Positions 44,828 to 54,909 are shown, numbered from the stretch's first letter. The stretch is DNA of 64,000 nt from Desulfobulbus alkaliphilus (GCF_016918545.1 NZ_JAFFQC010000002.1:124001-188000); one strand, 5' to 3'. Notes: generated from the letters alone by a model not told the origin. Translations and numbers: made by a program.

Positions 44828-46900
44828 TCAGATGCCTCCCGCTGTTGCCGTATCTTTTGGCCGGCGCTGCCATTGCATCAGAATGACCAGACACAATAAA
44901 CCCACTCCAATCAGATACGCTGGATATTTTCCAGGCAGTCCAACCAGATTGGAGATAAAGCCAGGGCGAAACATCACCGCCGTCACGGCCAACAGAAGTG
45001 GTATTTCATACCAGCGTATCCGCACAATAAACCAGCCCTGGGTGACGGCGGCAAAGGCAAAACACCCCAGGCAGGTCATGAAGAAAATGAGCATCGCCAT
45101 CCAGAAACTGTCAATCCCCCACAGGAGCAGATCAGTGTTAAAGATGAAGATAAAAGGCAGCACCGCTGTGCGGATATCATACATGAAGCCCTGGACCCCG
45201 GTGGCTATCGGCGGGGAATGGGCTATGGCGCTGGCGGCATAGGCCGCCAGCCCCACCGGCGGCGTATCATCGGCAAGGATACCGAAATAAAAACAGAACA
45301 GGTGGGCAGCGATGAGCGGCACGGCAAAGTCCTGGAACTGAGCGATGGTGACGATGACCGGAGCGGTCAAGGAAGCCATGACAATATAGTTGGCCGTGGT
45401 CGGCAGCCCCATGCCCAGAATAAGACTGGCCACCGCGGTAATCATCAGCATGAGAATGAAATTACCCCCGGAGAGGATATCGATGATATCGGTGATCCTC
45501 CCGCCCAGCCCCATGGTGACGATCCCGACCACGATTCCCGCTGCAGCAGTGGCTATGGCTACCGATACCATATTGCGGGCACCCGCCACCATACCGTCCA
45601 ACACCTCACGGCCGCCACGGGCCAGCCCGGCCCGCACATCTCCGCCTTGAACCCAGGCACGGGCGGCATGTTGCAGCAGCATGATCGGCACCAGGGTCAT
45701 GATGGCGCGAAAAGCAGCAAGATCCGGACTGTGCCGGGCGATAATCAATTCATAGAGGAGAACGCCCAGAGGGACAAGGAACTGCACACCACTCAGCAGA
45801 GTGGTGAAAAAACCGGGCAGATCGACCCGGGGAAGCCCCTTGAGCCCCAGCTTCGAGGCCTCGACGTGGGTGATGAAAAACAGGGTGGCATAGGCGGCAA
45901 AGGCGGGAATGGCCGCTGCCTTGCACACCTCAAGATACGGCATGTTGACATACTCGGCGATAATAAAGGCTGCTGCCCCCATGATCGGCGGCATGAGCTG
46001 ACCGTTGGTGCTGGCCGCAACCTCGATGGCTCCCGCTTTTTTGGCTGGATAGCCAACCTTTTTCATCAATGGAATCGTGAAGGTACCGGTGGTAACGACG
46101 TTGGCAATGGAGGAACCGGAAACCAGTCCGGACAGACCCGAGCTGAGGACCGCTGCCTTGGCTGGACCGCCTTTGTAGCGACCCAGCAGACTCATGGCCA
46201 GATCAATGAAAAAACGGCCGCCTCCAGCTTTGTGCAGCAGTGCCCCGAACAGAACAAAGAGAAAAACGATGGTCGCGGAAACATGGAGCGGTATACCGTA
46301 GATCCCCTCGGTGGTCAGGGTGATCTGGGAGAAATAACGATTGACACTGACTCCTTTAAAAGCGAGGACATCGGGCATATAAGGCCCATAAAAGGCATAA
46401 AGGGTGAAAGCGACAATAATCACCGGCAGGGCAGGCCCGATAACCCTGCGGGCTGCCTCCACCAGCAGCACCACCAAAAGCAACCCGCAAAGCACATCCC
46501 GCTGTAACGGTGCTCCTACCCGGCTTGCCAACCCCTCATAATCAAAAAAAATATACAGTGCCGAGCCGACGGCAAGCAGGGCCAGCAAAACATCGGGAAG
46601 GGTGACGCGGCTTCGTTCACCAAGCCAGCGTAATCCGGGAATGTCAATTGTACGCCGCAAGGTTGGATAGCCCAGGAAAACAAGGGCAAAAGCGAAAGCC
46701 AGGTGAATGGCCCGGACAATGGTGGAGTCAAGCAGCAACCAGGATGCCAGAGAAAGCTGGAACAGAGTCCAGCACAACGCAATGACAGGTATCGCCCAGC
46801 GCCCCCAGTTTTTGGGACGACGCAGCCCCAATTCCTCCTCTTGAGCCATGCGCCGGGCACGGCGTACACCTTCATCCTTGCGGGTATCGGCACTGTTCAT
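44828..46900 (-). CDS. TRAP transporter, fused small and large permease (TAXI type)
   Basis: A 690-aa membrane protein with about 18 helices. The N-terminal third is a DctQ-like four-helix unit; the rest is a DctM-like permease (GALLHKAGGGRFFIDLAMSLLGRYKGGPAKAAVLSSGLSGLVSGSS, GMGLPTTANYIVMASL, ADDTPPVGLAAYAASAIA). Together with the TAXI receptor at 47242-48210 it should import a carboxylate or amino acid, driven by sodium or proton gradients. Repeat R9 and an intrinsic terminator lie between receptor and permease. Confidence 0.93.
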   Translation of the reverse strand: MNSADTRKDEGVRRARRMAQEEELGLRRPKNWGRWAIPVIALCWTLFQLSLASWLLLDSTIVRAIHLAFAFALVFLGYPTLRRTIDIPGLRWLGERSRVTLPDVLLALLAVGSALYIFFDYEGLASRVGAPLQRDVLCGLLLVVLLVEAARRVIGPALPVIIVAFTLYAFYGPYMPDVLAFKGVSVNRYFSQITLTTEGIYGIPLHVSATIVFLFVLFGALLHKAGGGRFFIDLAMSLLGRYKGGPAKAAVLSSGLSGLVSGSSIANVVTTGTFTIPLMKKVGYPAKKAGAIEVAASTNGQLMPPIMGAAAFIIAEYVNMPYLEVCKAAAIPAFAAYATLFFITHVEASKLGLKGLPRVDLPGFFTTLLSGVQFLVPLGVLLYELIIARHSPDLAAFRAIMTLVPIMLLQHAARAWVQGGDVRAGLARGGREVLDGMVAGARNMVSVAIATAAAGIVVGIVTMGLGGRITDIIDILSGGNFILMLMITAVASLILGMGLPTTANYIVMASLTAPVIVTIAQFQDFAVPLIAAHLFCFYFGILADDTPPVGLAAYAASAIAHSPPIATGVQGFMYDIRTAVLPFIFIFNTDLLLWGIDSFWMAMLIFFMTCLGCFAFAAVTQGWFIVRIRWYEIPLLLAVTAVMFRPGFISNLVGLPGKYPAYLIGVGLLCLVILMQWQRRPKDTATAGGI

Positions 46901-47044
46901 GGAGCCCTCCTTAAAAGGTTGACAGAAAGTAACCTCTGGATCGGTGAGCCTTCACCGGCACTCAATTCGCGAAAAATCAGGGGGCTATACAGAAATCTTG
47001 ACCCGGCAGCCTGCGCATCAGCTCTCAAGCACCGATAACCACCT

Positions 47045-47151
47045 CCTGAATCCGTGACGGCTGGACGCTTTTTTGGATATATCTTGCTGTAATTATATTA
47101 TAATTTCAGCAGAATCCTTTAAGAGAACTTTCACCAGCCGCCCTTCGGGCC
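47045..47151 (+). mobile_element. MITE-like element, half copy R9 (orientation B)
   Basis: Only the left half is present, from CCTGAATCCGTGACGGCTGGA to the central CCGCCCTTCGGG, where it breaks off. The break is within a few bases of where half copy R4 ends. It sits inside the TRAP operon, between receptor and permease genes. The conserved TATAAT hexamer is intact (near 47098). Confidence 0.8.
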
Positions 47152-47190
47152 ACGACCAGCTTGCACTTGCACCCGCTGAACAATGGCAGC

Positions 47191-47227
47191 AAAAAAAGGC
47201 CCGAACGACAAGGTTGCCGTCCGGGCC
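47191..47227 (-). terminator. Intrinsic terminator after the TAXI receptor gene
   Basis: On the minus strand a 12-bp stem (GGCCCGGACGGC / GTCGTTCGGGCC, two G-U pairs) with a 6-base loop is followed by seven T. It starts 15 bases past the receptor stop and should limit read-through into the permease gene. Confidence 0.85.
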
Positions 47228-47241
47228 ACAAGGTCCAACGA

Positions 47242-48210
47242 TCACATGAGACCGGCTTCCTTAAAAAACTTTACAGCACCAGGATGGAGCGGCGCGCTCA
47301 ACCCTTCGAGCATGTTCTCCGGGGTCAGCACTGCCAGGGCAGGATGGAGGTTGCGGAAGGATTCCAGTTGGGTGAACACTTCCTTGGTAACGGCATACAC
47401 GACATCGTCAGGTACATCAGCGCTGGTGCACAGGGTTGCTTTGACACCGAAAGAGGGGACGTCGGCATCATTCACAACGTTCGGGTAATGATGAATCGGA
47501 ATGTCTGCAGGGGCATAAAAAGAGTGCATTTCAGTCAATTTGGCGACCATCTCCTCGGGAACGGTGACAAAATTCACCTTGCGAGTCCCGGCGGTGGCTT
47601 CCTGGACTGAACCGTTGGGATGCCCCACAGTGTAGAAGAAGGCATCGATGCGGTTATCCTGGAGCATGCCTGCTGATTCCGCGGGCCTGAGGCCTTCGGC
47701 TTTAAGGTCCTGGTCAGGGTCGATACCCGCAACGGCGAAAAGATCAAAGGCATTGCTGCGCTGGCCGGAGCCAGGCTGACCAATGTTGACGATCTTACCC
47801 TTCAAATCGGCTACAGTCTTGATGTCCTTGTCCACAGCAGCGACAATGGTGACAATTTCCGGATGCAGAGCAAAGACAGCCCGCAATTTTTCCTGCGGAC
47901 GACCTTCCCAGTCATTTTGACCACTGAAAGCATGATACTGCAGGTCAGACTGCACTATGCCGAATTCGAGATCACCAGCCATCAACGCGTTGATATTGAA
48001 CACCGAACCACCGGTGGATTCCACCGTGGCACGGATATTATACTCGTCACGCTTGGCATTCACCATCCTGCTGATGGCACCTCCCACCGGATAGTAGACC
48101 CCGGTCACCCCTCCGGTACCGATGGTGGCATAGCGGACTGCCGCTTCCGCGGCAGGAACGCCGATGGCCAGAACGAGCATTCCCGCAAATAGCATCCCCA
48201 GTCGTTTCAT
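47242..48210 (-). CDS. TAXI-family TRAP transporter substrate-binding protein
   Basis: A 322-aa periplasmic receptor with a signal peptide (cut near AAEA-AV). It has the TAXI signatures YATIGTGGVTGVYYPVGGAI, ESTGGSVFNINALMAGDLEFGIVQSD and LKGKIVNIGQPGSGQRSNA. It captures a ligand, in known cases glutamate-like acids, and passes it to the fused permease at 44828-46900. A strong terminator follows the gene, so the receptor is likely made in excess of the permease. Confidence 0.94.
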   Translation of the reverse strand: MKRLGMLFAGMLVLAIGVPAAEAAVRYATIGTGGVTGVYYPVGGAISRMVNAKRDEYNIRATVESTGGSVFNINALMAGDLEFGIVQSDLQYHAFSGQNDWEGRPQEKLRAVFALHPEIVTIVAAVDKDIKTVADLKGKIVNIGQPGSGQRSNAFDLFAVAGIDPDQDLKAEGLRPAESAGMLQDNRIDAFFYTVGHPNGSVQEATAGTRKVNFVTVPEEMVAKLTEMHSFYAPADIPIHHYPNVVNDADVPSFGVKATLCTSADVPDDVVYAVTKEVFTQLESFRNLHPALAVLTPENMLEGLSAPLHPGAVKFFKEAGLM

Positions 48211-48323
48211 GAAAAACCTCCCTCATTTGTAATGGTGGAGCGACGCGACTGGCATCGCCCCGGAACAAGACCGGTCGAATTCGACCGAGCCAGTGTGAAC
48301 TTGACAGGTACCGTTGGCCATAG

Positions 48324-48544
48324 CCTGAATCCGTGACGGTTGGACTCTTGCTGAGGATGAGGTGTACTGCGCTCGGGGTTGTTCTTACGGGGATTTTCAG
48401 ATAGTACCCTTCACCCGCCGTCCTTCGGGTCGTCCCTCCGCAGGCCCTCTCCATTGCCCATTCCGGTCCGAAAAAAAAGGGTCCTTTACTGGAACAGCCA
48501 CAAGCGACAAAGCTGTCATACGTAAGGAAACTCGCGGATCCAGG
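48324..48544 (+). mobile_element. MITE-like element, divergent copy R10 (orientation B)
   Basis: A 221-bp copy with good ends (CCTGAATCCGTGA, CTCGCGGATCCAGG) but a much-changed interior; the central block reads CCGTCCTTCGGGTCG. The flanks CATAG and TACTG do not match. It is probably one of the oldest copies, or a subfamily. Confidence 0.75.
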
Positions 48545-48806
48545 TACTGTTCAGCTCAGCGAGTCGACAAGTACGCTGATGTCGAGCCTCGAAACCAAGC
48601 GCCGAATTGACTTTTAAATATGTATCTTCTAGCCGCATCTTTGGCAAGTTTTTCCTTCTTGTTGTCTGCCCCAAATCGTTGAAAGGCGACAGCCGGGTGG
48701 TTTGCCGATGCATATTCAGTCTGGCGAGCCTGAAAAATATTCTTATCTTTTAATGATAAATTTTCCCATCCCCTTTTATCAGATCTTGAATCAGGAGGAT
48801 ATCGTC
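48545..48806. other. msrAB upstream region
   Basis: About 260 bases that should hold the msrAB promoter. Near 48746 an imperfect palindrome, TTATC-TTTTAAT-GATAA, lies about 50 bases before the start and may be an operator. No gene is seen. Confidence 0.4.
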
Positions 48807-49901
48807 ATGCTTTCATTCCACACCTTTTCGCTCATCTGCATTCTGCTGGCAGCAGGTATTGTCTTTGCCTCAATCAGTGGCAACGACAAAACGATCGGGA
48901 TGCAACCAGATCCCGACAAAGAAGGCGCGAGCAACCAGCAGACAGCTCTCTTTGCCGGTGGCTGTTTCTGGTGCATGGAGCCACCCTTTGAAAAACTCGA
49001 TGGTGTTCTCTCTGTCCGTTCCGGATACGCGGGCGGCGCCACCGAAAATCCAAGGTATGAAAATTATGCCCGCGGCGGTCATCTGGAGGTGATTGAGGTG
49101 GTGTATGATACCAACCGGATCACCTACAACGAACTGCTGGAGACCTTCTGGCGGCAAATCGATCCCACCGATGCCGGTGGCCAGTTTGCGGATCGGGGCT
49201 CCGGGTATACCAGCGCCATTTTCTACGCCAACGAAAACCAGCGCCTGGCAGCGGTGCAATCCAAAGAGAATCTGGCATCCAGGGGCATTTTCACCAAACC
49301 TTTGGTCACCCCGATATTACCGGCATCGCACTTTTACCCGGCGGAGGACTATCATCAGGATTATTACAAAAAAAACCCGATTCGCTATCAACTCTACCGA
49401 GCCGGTTCCGGCCGGGAAAACTTCCTCAAGACAACCTGGCAGCATGTTCCCACCGTGGAGACTGACAAGACTGACATGAAAGAAGATCTGAAAAAACGTT
49501 TGACCCCGCTCCAATACGAAGTTACCCAGAAGGACGGCACTGAGCCACCCTTCAATAACGAATACTGGAACAACAAAGAAGAGGGCATCTATGTTGACAT
49601 TGTCTCCGGCGAACCGCTGTTCAGTTCCACCGACAAATATGATTCCGGCACGGGTTGGCCCAGTTTCACCCGCCCGCTGGTAGCTGACAATATTGTCGAG
49701 CACACCGACAGGCGGCTGTTCATGGTTCGTACCGAAGTCCGCAGTCGGCAGGCGGATTCCCATCTGGGGCATGTTTTCAAGGATGGCCCGGCACCAACCG
49801 GTCTTCGCTACTGCATCAACTCAGCGGCCTTACGTTTTGTTGCCAAAGATGATCTGGAGCAGGAAGGGTTGGCGGAGTTCCGCCACCTGTTCGACAAGTA
49901 A
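48807..49901 (+). CDS. msrAB: Bifunctional peptide methionine sulfoxide reductase MsrA/MsrB
   Basis: A 364-aa fusion that repairs both S- and R-methionine sulfoxide. A hydrophobic N-terminal segment ([21 protein letters not shown]) acts as a signal or anchor, so the enzyme works outside the cytoplasm. The MsrA part has the catalytic [12 protein letters not shown], the MsrB part has [20 protein letters not shown] and the catalytic Cys in [10 protein letters not shown]. The MsrB domain lacks the CxxC zinc pairs. The start is fixed by AGGAGG ten bases upstream. Confidence 0.95.
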   Translation: MLSFHTFSLICILLAAGIVFASISGNDKTIGMQPDPDKEGASNQQTALFAGGCFWCMEPPFEKLDGVLSVRSGYAGGATENPRYENYARGGHLEVIEVVYDTNRITYNELLETFWRQIDPTDAGGQFADRGSGYTSAIFYANENQRLAAVQSKENLASRGIFTKPLVTPILPASHFYPAEDYHQDYYKKNPIRYQLYRAGSGRENFLKTTWQHVPTVETDKTDMKEDLKKRLTPLQYEVTQKDGTEPPFNNEYWNNKEEGIYVDIVSGEPLFSSTDKYDSGTGWPSFTRPLVADNIVEHTDRRLFMVRTEVRSRQADSHLGHVFKDGPAPTGLRYCINSAALRFVAKDDLEQEGLAEFRHLFDK

Positions 49902-49965
49902 CACAACAGGTTGGAGGTGAGTCGGACAACGAAAAGAGCAGAATCTGTTTGAGGCACAGCTTAGG

Positions 49966-49999
49966 AGGATCGGTGCTCGTTGATGCGAGCACCGATCTT
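49966..49999. terminator. Strong hairpin between convergent msrAB and thiC
   Basis: An 11-bp perfect stem (ATCGGTGCTCG / CGAGCACCGAT) extends to 14 bp with one G-U pair, around a 6-base loop. On the plus strand a T7 run follows only after 13 more bases; on the minus strand there is no T run. It may terminate or protect both transcripts. Confidence 0.45.
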
Positions 50000-50017
50000 G
50001 CGAGTGGGAGGCTTTTT

Positions 50018-51301
50018 TTACGATTCAAGAATGGCGCGACTGCGCTTGACCGCACAGAGGTCTCCGCACATGGTGCAGACCTCCTGGTCAATAGGCTGGG
50101 AAGAAGCCCGGTAGGCACGGGCCTTTTCCGGGTCCAGGGCGAGTTCGAACATCCGTTCCCAATCAAGCTCCTTGCGTGCCTGGCTCATGGCGTTATCCCA
50201 ATCCATGGCCCCGGGAATACCCTTGGCCACGTCGGCGGCATGGGCGGCAATGCGCGAAGCAATGATCCCCTCTTTCATATCATCCGCATCCGGCAGACGC
50301 AGATGTTCAGCCGGAGTGACATAACAGAGAAAATCGGCGCCGTAGGTGGCGGCAAGGGCGCCGCCGATGGCCGAAGTGATGTGGTCGTAGCCCGGAGCCA
50401 CATCGGTGACAATGGGACCCAGCACGTAAAACGGAGCGCCATGGCACAGTTTCTTTTCAAGCTGCATGTTGGCCACCACCTCGTTGAGGGGTACATGTCC
50501 CGGGCCCTCGATCATGACTTGAACATCTTCCTGCCAGCAACGCTTGGTCAACTCGCCCAAAACAATCAGCTCCTGGATCTGGGCAGCGTCGGTGGCATCG
50601 CGGAGACTGCCTGGCCGCAGGCCGTCACCCAGGCTGAGGGTGACGTCATATTCCCGACAAATGGACAGCAATCGGTCGAAATGTTCGAAAAAAGGATTCT
50701 CCGCATCGTTGCGGATCATCCAGTCGAGAAGCAGCGAACCGCCCCGGCTGACCACATGGGTCAAACGGGGGTTCGTGCGCAGACATTGGACCGCCACCCG
50801 GGTAAGACCAGCGTGGATGGTCATGAAATCGACTCCATCCTCGGCGTGAATGCGCACCACATCGAAAAAATCATCCACTGAGATCGCAGCCACATCCTTT
50901 CCGTAGCGGGCCACGGCATCATAGACCGGCACCGTACCGATCATGACCGGGCTCAAGGCCACGGTTCGTTGCCGAAAAGTGCGGGTGTCGCCAAAGGTGC
51001 TCAGATCCATGATGGCATCGGCCTTCAGTTCGATGGACCGACGGACCTTGTTCAACTCGGCCTCAACGTTGCAGCAGTCCTCGGAAACCCCGAGATTGAC
51101 ATTGATCTTGGTGCTCAAGCCGGCACCGATCCCCTTGGCGATCAGGTTGGGATGGTTGCGGTTGGCGGGAATGACGATGCGACCGTTGGCGACCCGCTCG
51201 AGAAGATCGTCCTGGTGGATTCTTTCATCGGCAAGGACCTGTTGCATCTGGGAGGTGAGGACGCCTTGGCGGGCAGCGGCCATTTGCGTTGCATGGACCA
51301 T
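50018..51301 (-). CDS. thiC: Phosphomethylpyrimidine synthase ThiC
   Basis: A radical SAM enzyme of 427 aa that rearranges aminoimidazole ribotide into the thiamine pyrimidine HMP-P. It has [30 protein letters not shown], the long conserved [13 protein letters not shown], and the C-terminal [4Fe-4S] motif CTMCGDLC. It is the last gene of the riboswitch-controlled thi operon, 36 bases past thiE. Length fits the short bacterial form without the N-terminal extension. Confidence 0.96.
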   Translation of the reverse strand: MVHATQMAAARQGVLTSQMQQVLADERIHQDDLLERVANGRIVIPANRNHPNLIAKGIGAGLSTKINVNLGVSEDCCNVEAELNKVRRSIELKADAIMDLSTFGDTRTFRQRTVALSPVMIGTVPVYDAVARYGKDVAAISVDDFFDVVRIHAEDGVDFMTIHAGLTRVAVQCLRTNPRLTHVVSRGGSLLLDWMIRNDAENPFFEHFDRLLSICREYDVTLSLGDGLRPGSLRDATDAAQIQELIVLGELTKRCWQEDVQVMIEGPGHVPLNEVVANMQLEKKLCHGAPFYVLGPIVTDVAPGYDHITSAIGGALAATYGADFLCYVTPAEHLRLPDADDMKEGIIASRIAAHAADVAKGIPGAMDWDNAMSQARKELDWERMFELALDPEKARAYRASSQPIDQEVCTMCGDLCAVKRSRAILES

Positions 51302-51337
51302 AGTACTTCTCCTTACAATGGGGAAACAGAAGAGGAT

Positions 51338-51985
51338 TCAGGCGCAGGCCGCCTGCAGCCGGCGCACGGTGGCCGCAATATCCGGAGCGCCGACGATTTC
51401 GGTGACCAGACAAACGGTGCGGGCCCCACGTTCCAGGACCCGATCAAGATTATGCTCCTTGATGCCGCCGATGGCAACAAAAGGAAGGGAGCTGGTTCGC
51501 ACCACATGCTCCAGGTAACCGAGCCCCACCGGAGCACAGACATCGTCCTTGGTCTGGGTACTGAAAATGGGCCCGACCCCGATGTAATCAGCCCCAGCTT
51601 GGACTGCGGCGTCCGCCTGTTCGGGACTGTGGGTGGATAAACCGATCAGTTTTTCATCCCCGATGAGGCGGCGAACTTCGTTCACCGGGAAGTCATCCTG
51701 ACCGACATGGACGCCGTCGGCATCCACCAGCAGAGCAATATCCGGATAATCGTTGATAATGAACAGCACACCCGCCTCTCGAGTTATATCGCGGATCGCG
51801 CGGCACTCCTCCAGCATGGCGGCAAAACTTTTCCGCGGTCGTTTCTCACGGTATTGGAGAATACTGATCCCGCCGGCGATCATCGCCCGAACCACTTCAA
51901 GATTGGAGCGTCCGCCGGAAAATTTCTCGGCGGTGATACCATAAATACCGGTGGGAAAAATCGGTTTAGTCGATTTTTTTTCCAT
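51338..51985 (-). CDS. thiE: Thiamine-phosphate synthase ThiE
   Basis: ThiE joins HMP diphosphate to the thiazole phosphate to give thiamine phosphate. The 215-aa TIM-barrel protein shows GGISILQYREK, FIINDYPDIALLVDADGVHVGQDD, GLSTHSPEQADAA and YIGVGPIFSTQTKDD. It overlaps the end of thiF by 20 bases. The kinase thiD that supplies its HMP-PP is not present in this window. Confidence 0.95.
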   Translation of the reverse strand: MEKKSTKPIFPTGIYGITAEKFSGGRSNLEVVRAMIAGGISILQYREKRPRKSFAAMLEECRAIRDITREAGVLFIINDYPDIALLVDADGVHVGQDDFPVNEVRRLIGDEKLIGLSTHSPEQADAAVQAGADYIGVGPIFSTQTKDDVCAPVGLGYLEHVVRTSSLPFVAIGGIKEHNLDRVLERGARTVCLVTEIVGAPDIAATVRRLQAACA

Positions 51986-52511
51986 ATTTGATTCCTTGTT
52001 GAACTATGAATTCGGTCATGAAACCGGCAACAGTAGTCACCTTATGGGCAAAAAGAGGCGCCTGTTGACAATCAGTGGCAAAATCGCCGACAATACAGCA
52101 GGTGCCAAGCCGCCGGCTGCGGATACATGCAAGATCACTGCCGGCAATGCCGCAGGCCAAGACCAGCATCCGTTCAGATCCCAGATACTCCACCAGCATT
52201 TTTTTGTCCTGCTGTCGATCAAAGCCTTCGACAATCAAGTCGCAACCGGAAAAAAGTGACTGACAATTTTCCACATCAACCCGGTCGACAACCGCCTCCA
52301 CCTCTAGTTCTGGCCGTATCCGTTTGAGATTCTCCGCCAGGGCCTCCACCTTGAATCGACCGATCTGATCGTGAAAATAGAATTGCCGGTTCAGGTTGGA
52401 AAACTCCACCCGGTCATAGTCGACAATTTTGAGAAAACTGATGCCACTGCGCACCAGATTGACGGCCACATTGGATCCAATACCACCGACTCCCGCTATT
52501 GCTATCTTCAT
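51966..52511 (-). CDS. thiF: ThiF-like ThiS adenylyltransferase
   Basis: A 181-aa E1-type enzyme that adenylates the C-terminal Gly-Gly of ThiS. It has the nucleotide motif IAGVGGIGSNVAVNLVRSG, VDYDRVEFSNLNRQFYF and the zinc-free short form of the C-terminal half. It is shorter than E. coli ThiF (about 250 aa) and resembles the compact ThiF found with ThiH in anaerobes. It overlaps the thiH 3' end by four bases and thiE by 20. Confidence 0.92.
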   Translation of the reverse strand: MKIAIAGVGGIGSNVAVNLVRSGISFLKIVDYDRVEFSNLNRQFYFHDQIGRFKVEALAENLKRIRPELEVEAVVDRVDVENCQSLFSGCDLIVEGFDRQQDKKMLVEYLGSERMLVLACGIAGSDLACIRSRRLGTCCIVGDFATDCQQAPLFAHKVTTVAGFMTEFIVQQGIKYGKKID

Positions 52512-53617
52512 ACGATCATATCCCAGTCCTTGTAGACCGGCTGATAGCCATGGGTCATGATGGCCCTGGCCACCTCTTCGACATTTCGCTCGTCGGTGAT
52601 CTCGAACTGGTGCGCCAAGTCCGGTCGGCTCTCGGCATACCCCCCTACGCCGACGCTGGATCCCGCCGAATAACGGGTCGCCCCTAAAGGCAGAATACGA
52701 TCCCGGAACGTAGCACTCTCCCGGGTGGAGATAGTCAGACCTGCCCGGGGCAGAAAGAGGCGCAGGGCGGTCATGAATTGGACAAAGGTCTTGTCGTCCA
52801 CCAGGTAATCCGGTTGAAAGTTCCCCTCCGCATGATTGAAACGGGGCAGGGAAATCGCCACCTCGGTGTCCAGGAAGGAATTTTCCAGATAGCGGGCATG
52901 GAGGCCGGTGAAAAAAATTTCCCTGCGCGGTTCGGCCAGACCCAGGAGCGGTCCGATGTTGACCACCCGCAAACCGCCGCGCGCCGCCCGCTCCGGACCG
53001 TTCAACCGCCAGTGATAGTCCTTTTTTTTTCCGGCCTGATGCACTCGCCTGTACACGTCCTCGTTGTACGTTTCCTGAAACAGGGTCATGCCGTCGACCC
53101 CGGCCTGCTGGAGAAGACGATACTCCTCTGTCTCCAGCGGATAGACCTCGATCGCCACCGAGGCAAAATAGCGCTTCAGACAGCGGGCCGCCTCAACCAG
53201 ATACTCGATGGGAGTGATGTGCTGAGCCTCGCCGGTCAGAAAAAGGACATGCTGCATGCCGGTCCGGGCAATGGCTTTGGCTTCCTCTTCAATCTCCTCA
53301 AGGGACAATATCCGGCGCTGGATGGGATTATTGTGGTTGAATCCGCAGTACATGCATTGGTTTGTGCAGTGATTGGAGATGTACAGGGGGATAAAAAGCT
53401 GGATGGTCCGACCGAAATACTGCACGGTCAAGCGGTGCGCCTTCTGGGCCATGGCTTCAAGGTGCCCGGCTGCCCTGGGGCTGACCAGGGTGAGAAAATC
53501 CATGGCGCCCGGTTTTTCCCTGGCCAGGCTGCGCTTGATGGCCGCATCGGTGACCTGGTCGAAAAAGCCCTCAAAATCAAACGGGCTGTACTTCTGAACA
53601 ATCTCATAAAAGGACAT
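52508..53617 (-). CDS. thiH: 2-iminoacetate synthase ThiH (radical SAM)
   Basis: An oxygen-sensitive radical SAM enzyme of 369 aa that cleaves tyrosine to dehydroglycine for thiazole formation, as expected for an anaerobe (aerobes use ThiO). The cluster motif is CTNQCMYCGFN. Downstream are LTGEAQH, EVYPLETEEYRLLQQAGVDG and the conserved SAGSSVGVGGYAE. It lies between thiG and thiF, but the gap to thiG now contains repeat R11. Confidence 0.95.
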   Translation of the reverse strand: MSFYEIVQKYSPFDFEGFFDQVTDAAIKRSLAREKPGAMDFLTLVSPRAAGHLEAMAQKAHRLTVQYFGRTIQLFIPLYISNHCTNQCMYCGFNHNNPIQRRILSLEEIEEEAKAIARTGMQHVLFLTGEAQHITPIEYLVEAARCLKRYFASVAIEVYPLETEEYRLLQQAGVDGMTLFQETYNEDVYRRVHQAGKKKDYHWRLNGPERAARGGLRVVNIGPLLGLAEPRREIFFTGLHARYLENSFLDTEVAISLPRFNHAEGNFQPDYLVDDKTFVQFMTALRLFLPRAGLTISTRESATFRDRILPLGATRYSAGSSVGVGGYAESRPDLAHQFEITDERNVEEVARAIMTHGYQPVYKDWDMIV

Positions 53618-53833
53618 GATGACACCTTGGCGATGCTATTGAGAGCAGTAAAGGAATCCCTTTTTCGAAGCGTGCCATTGGTTCCTTGCTTCAGCCCCGG
53701 TGAAGGGGTACGACACAATCAACGGGCAGCTGTTCTCCATGAGCGGCATGGCCCCCCATGCAGCCACCACAGGCAGCGTAACCGGTAACCACACCGGTCC
53801 AGACCCTATGATTGCCGCAGCGACTTCTCTCTC
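53618..53833. other. thiG-thiH intergenic spacer
   Basis: About 215 bases inside the thi operon, an unusually large gap for this gene order. I see no gene or clear terminator; together with R11 it makes the thiG-thiH distance about 318 bases. Confidence 0.4.
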
Positions 53834-53834
53834 A

Positions 53835-53933
53835 ACTGAATCCGTGACGGCTGGACTATTTTTTTGGATATATCTTGCTATAATCAGATTATAATTGCAG
53901 TTAACGCACGGTACGAACTCTCACGGATCCAGG
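53835..53933 (+). mobile_element. MITE-like element, internally deleted copy R11 (orientation B)
   Basis: A 99-bp derivative: the left 70 bases (ACTGAATCCGTGACGGC on) joined to the right terminal 30 bases (GAACTCTCACGGATCCAGG), lacking the whole central hairpin. It is flanked by an exact 5-bp target duplication, TCTCA at 53830-53834 and 53934-53938; the right copy of the duplication includes the thiG stop codon. Confidence 0.88.
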
Positions 53934-53935
53934 TC

Positions 53936-54709
53936 TCAGTCATCAAGAAAGCCCGTAAGTGGCGACGAAGCCCGAGCTAACGTTGATTCTTCTGCCATAT
54001 CGGCAAGATAGGCTGCCCGACCCGCCTTGACTGCCAGGTCAAAGGCCCGACCCATGGCCTGAGGGTCCCGGGCTGTGGCGATGGCGGTATTGACTAGAAC
54101 GGCATCCGCCCCCATTTCCATGGCCGCTGCCGCCTGGGACGGCCGGCCGATGCCGGCATCAACCACCACCGGGACCGTACAGTTTTCAATGAGAAGCTGG
54201 ATCAGACTCGCTGTTTCCAGGCCACGATTGGTCCCAATGGGCGCACCCAGTGGCATGACCGCTGCCGCGCCCGCCTGCTCCAGCTGTCTGGCGAGCACCA
54301 GATCCGGCAGCACATAGGGCAGGACAACAAAACCCTCCCGGGCAAGAATCTCGGTGGCCTTGAGCGTTTCCCAGTTATCCGGCATCAGGTATTTCATGTC
54401 GGTGATCACTTCGATCTTGATAAACGGGCCGCATCCGGCCTCACGGGCGATACGGGCGACGCGTACAGCCTGTTCCGCGGTCCGCGCTCCAGAGGTGTTG
54501 GGCAGAAGCGTGACGTTGTCAGGAATATACTTCAGGATATTCTCTGCGCGGGCATCGTTGTCAATGCGCCGCAGAGCCACGGTGATCATCTGAGAACCGC
54601 TGGCGGCCAGCATTCCGGGAATCTGGCTGTTGGCCGCAAACTTGCCGGTACCGGTGAACAGCCTGTTGGTAAAAGTGATACCACCCAGTGTGAGGATATC
54701 GTTTTCCAT
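53936..54709 (-). CDS. thiG: Thiazole synthase ThiG
   Basis: ThiG assembles the thiazole ring from deoxyxylulose phosphate, dehydroglycine and ThiS thiocarboxylate. The 257-aa TIM barrel has [12 protein letters not shown], the Schiff-base Lys in [20 protein letters not shown] and [20 protein letters not shown]. The start at 54709 is set by GGAGGTTGA. The thiS stop is 2 bases upstream. The stop codon is part of the target duplication of repeat R11, so R11 went in at the very end of this gene. Confidence 0.96.
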   Translation of the reverse strand: MENDILTLGGITFTNRLFTGTGKFAANSQIPGMLAASGSQMITVALRRIDNDARAENILKYIPDNVTLLPNTSGARTAEQAVRVARIAREAGCGPFIKIEVITDMKYLMPDNWETLKATEILAREGFVVLPYVLPDLVLARQLEQAGAAAVMPLGAPIGTNRGLETASLIQLLIENCTVPVVVDAGIGRPSQAAAAMEMGADAVLVNTAIATARDPQAMGRAFDLAVKAGRAAYLADMAEESTLARASSPLTGFLDD

Positions 54710-54711
54710 GT

Positions 54712-54909
54712 TCAACCTCCACCGACAAAGCTGAGCAGTTCCAGCCTGTCGCCTGGCTTGAGCTGGACCGATGCCCACTGCTCCTGTTTGATTATGGCGC
54801 GATTAAGTTCGACCACCAGTGATTGGGCCTCGAGCCTCTTATACTCCACCAGTTCCGTGATGGTTCCCACCGGAATATTCTGCTGTTCACCGTTAATTAT
54901 CAATTCCAT
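54712..54909 (-). CDS. thiS: Sulfur carrier protein ThiS
   Basis: A 65-aa ubiquitin-like sulfur carrier ending in the required Gly-Gly (LLSFVGGG). It is adenylated by ThiF and then carries the thiocarboxylate used by ThiG. The ATG at 54909 gives the family-typical [10 protein letters not shown] start. It is the first gene of the operon behind the TPP riboswitch. Confidence 0.93.
   Translation of the reverse strand: MELIINGEQQNIPVGTITELVEYKRLEAQSLVVELNRAIIKQEQWASVQLKPGDRLELLSFVGGG

Noticed and set aside
45218-46507. Long 429-codon frame on the plus strand
   Set aside because: It is antisense to the TRAP permease gene; His/Gln/Gly-rich composition is typical of a mirror frame of a hydrophobic protein.
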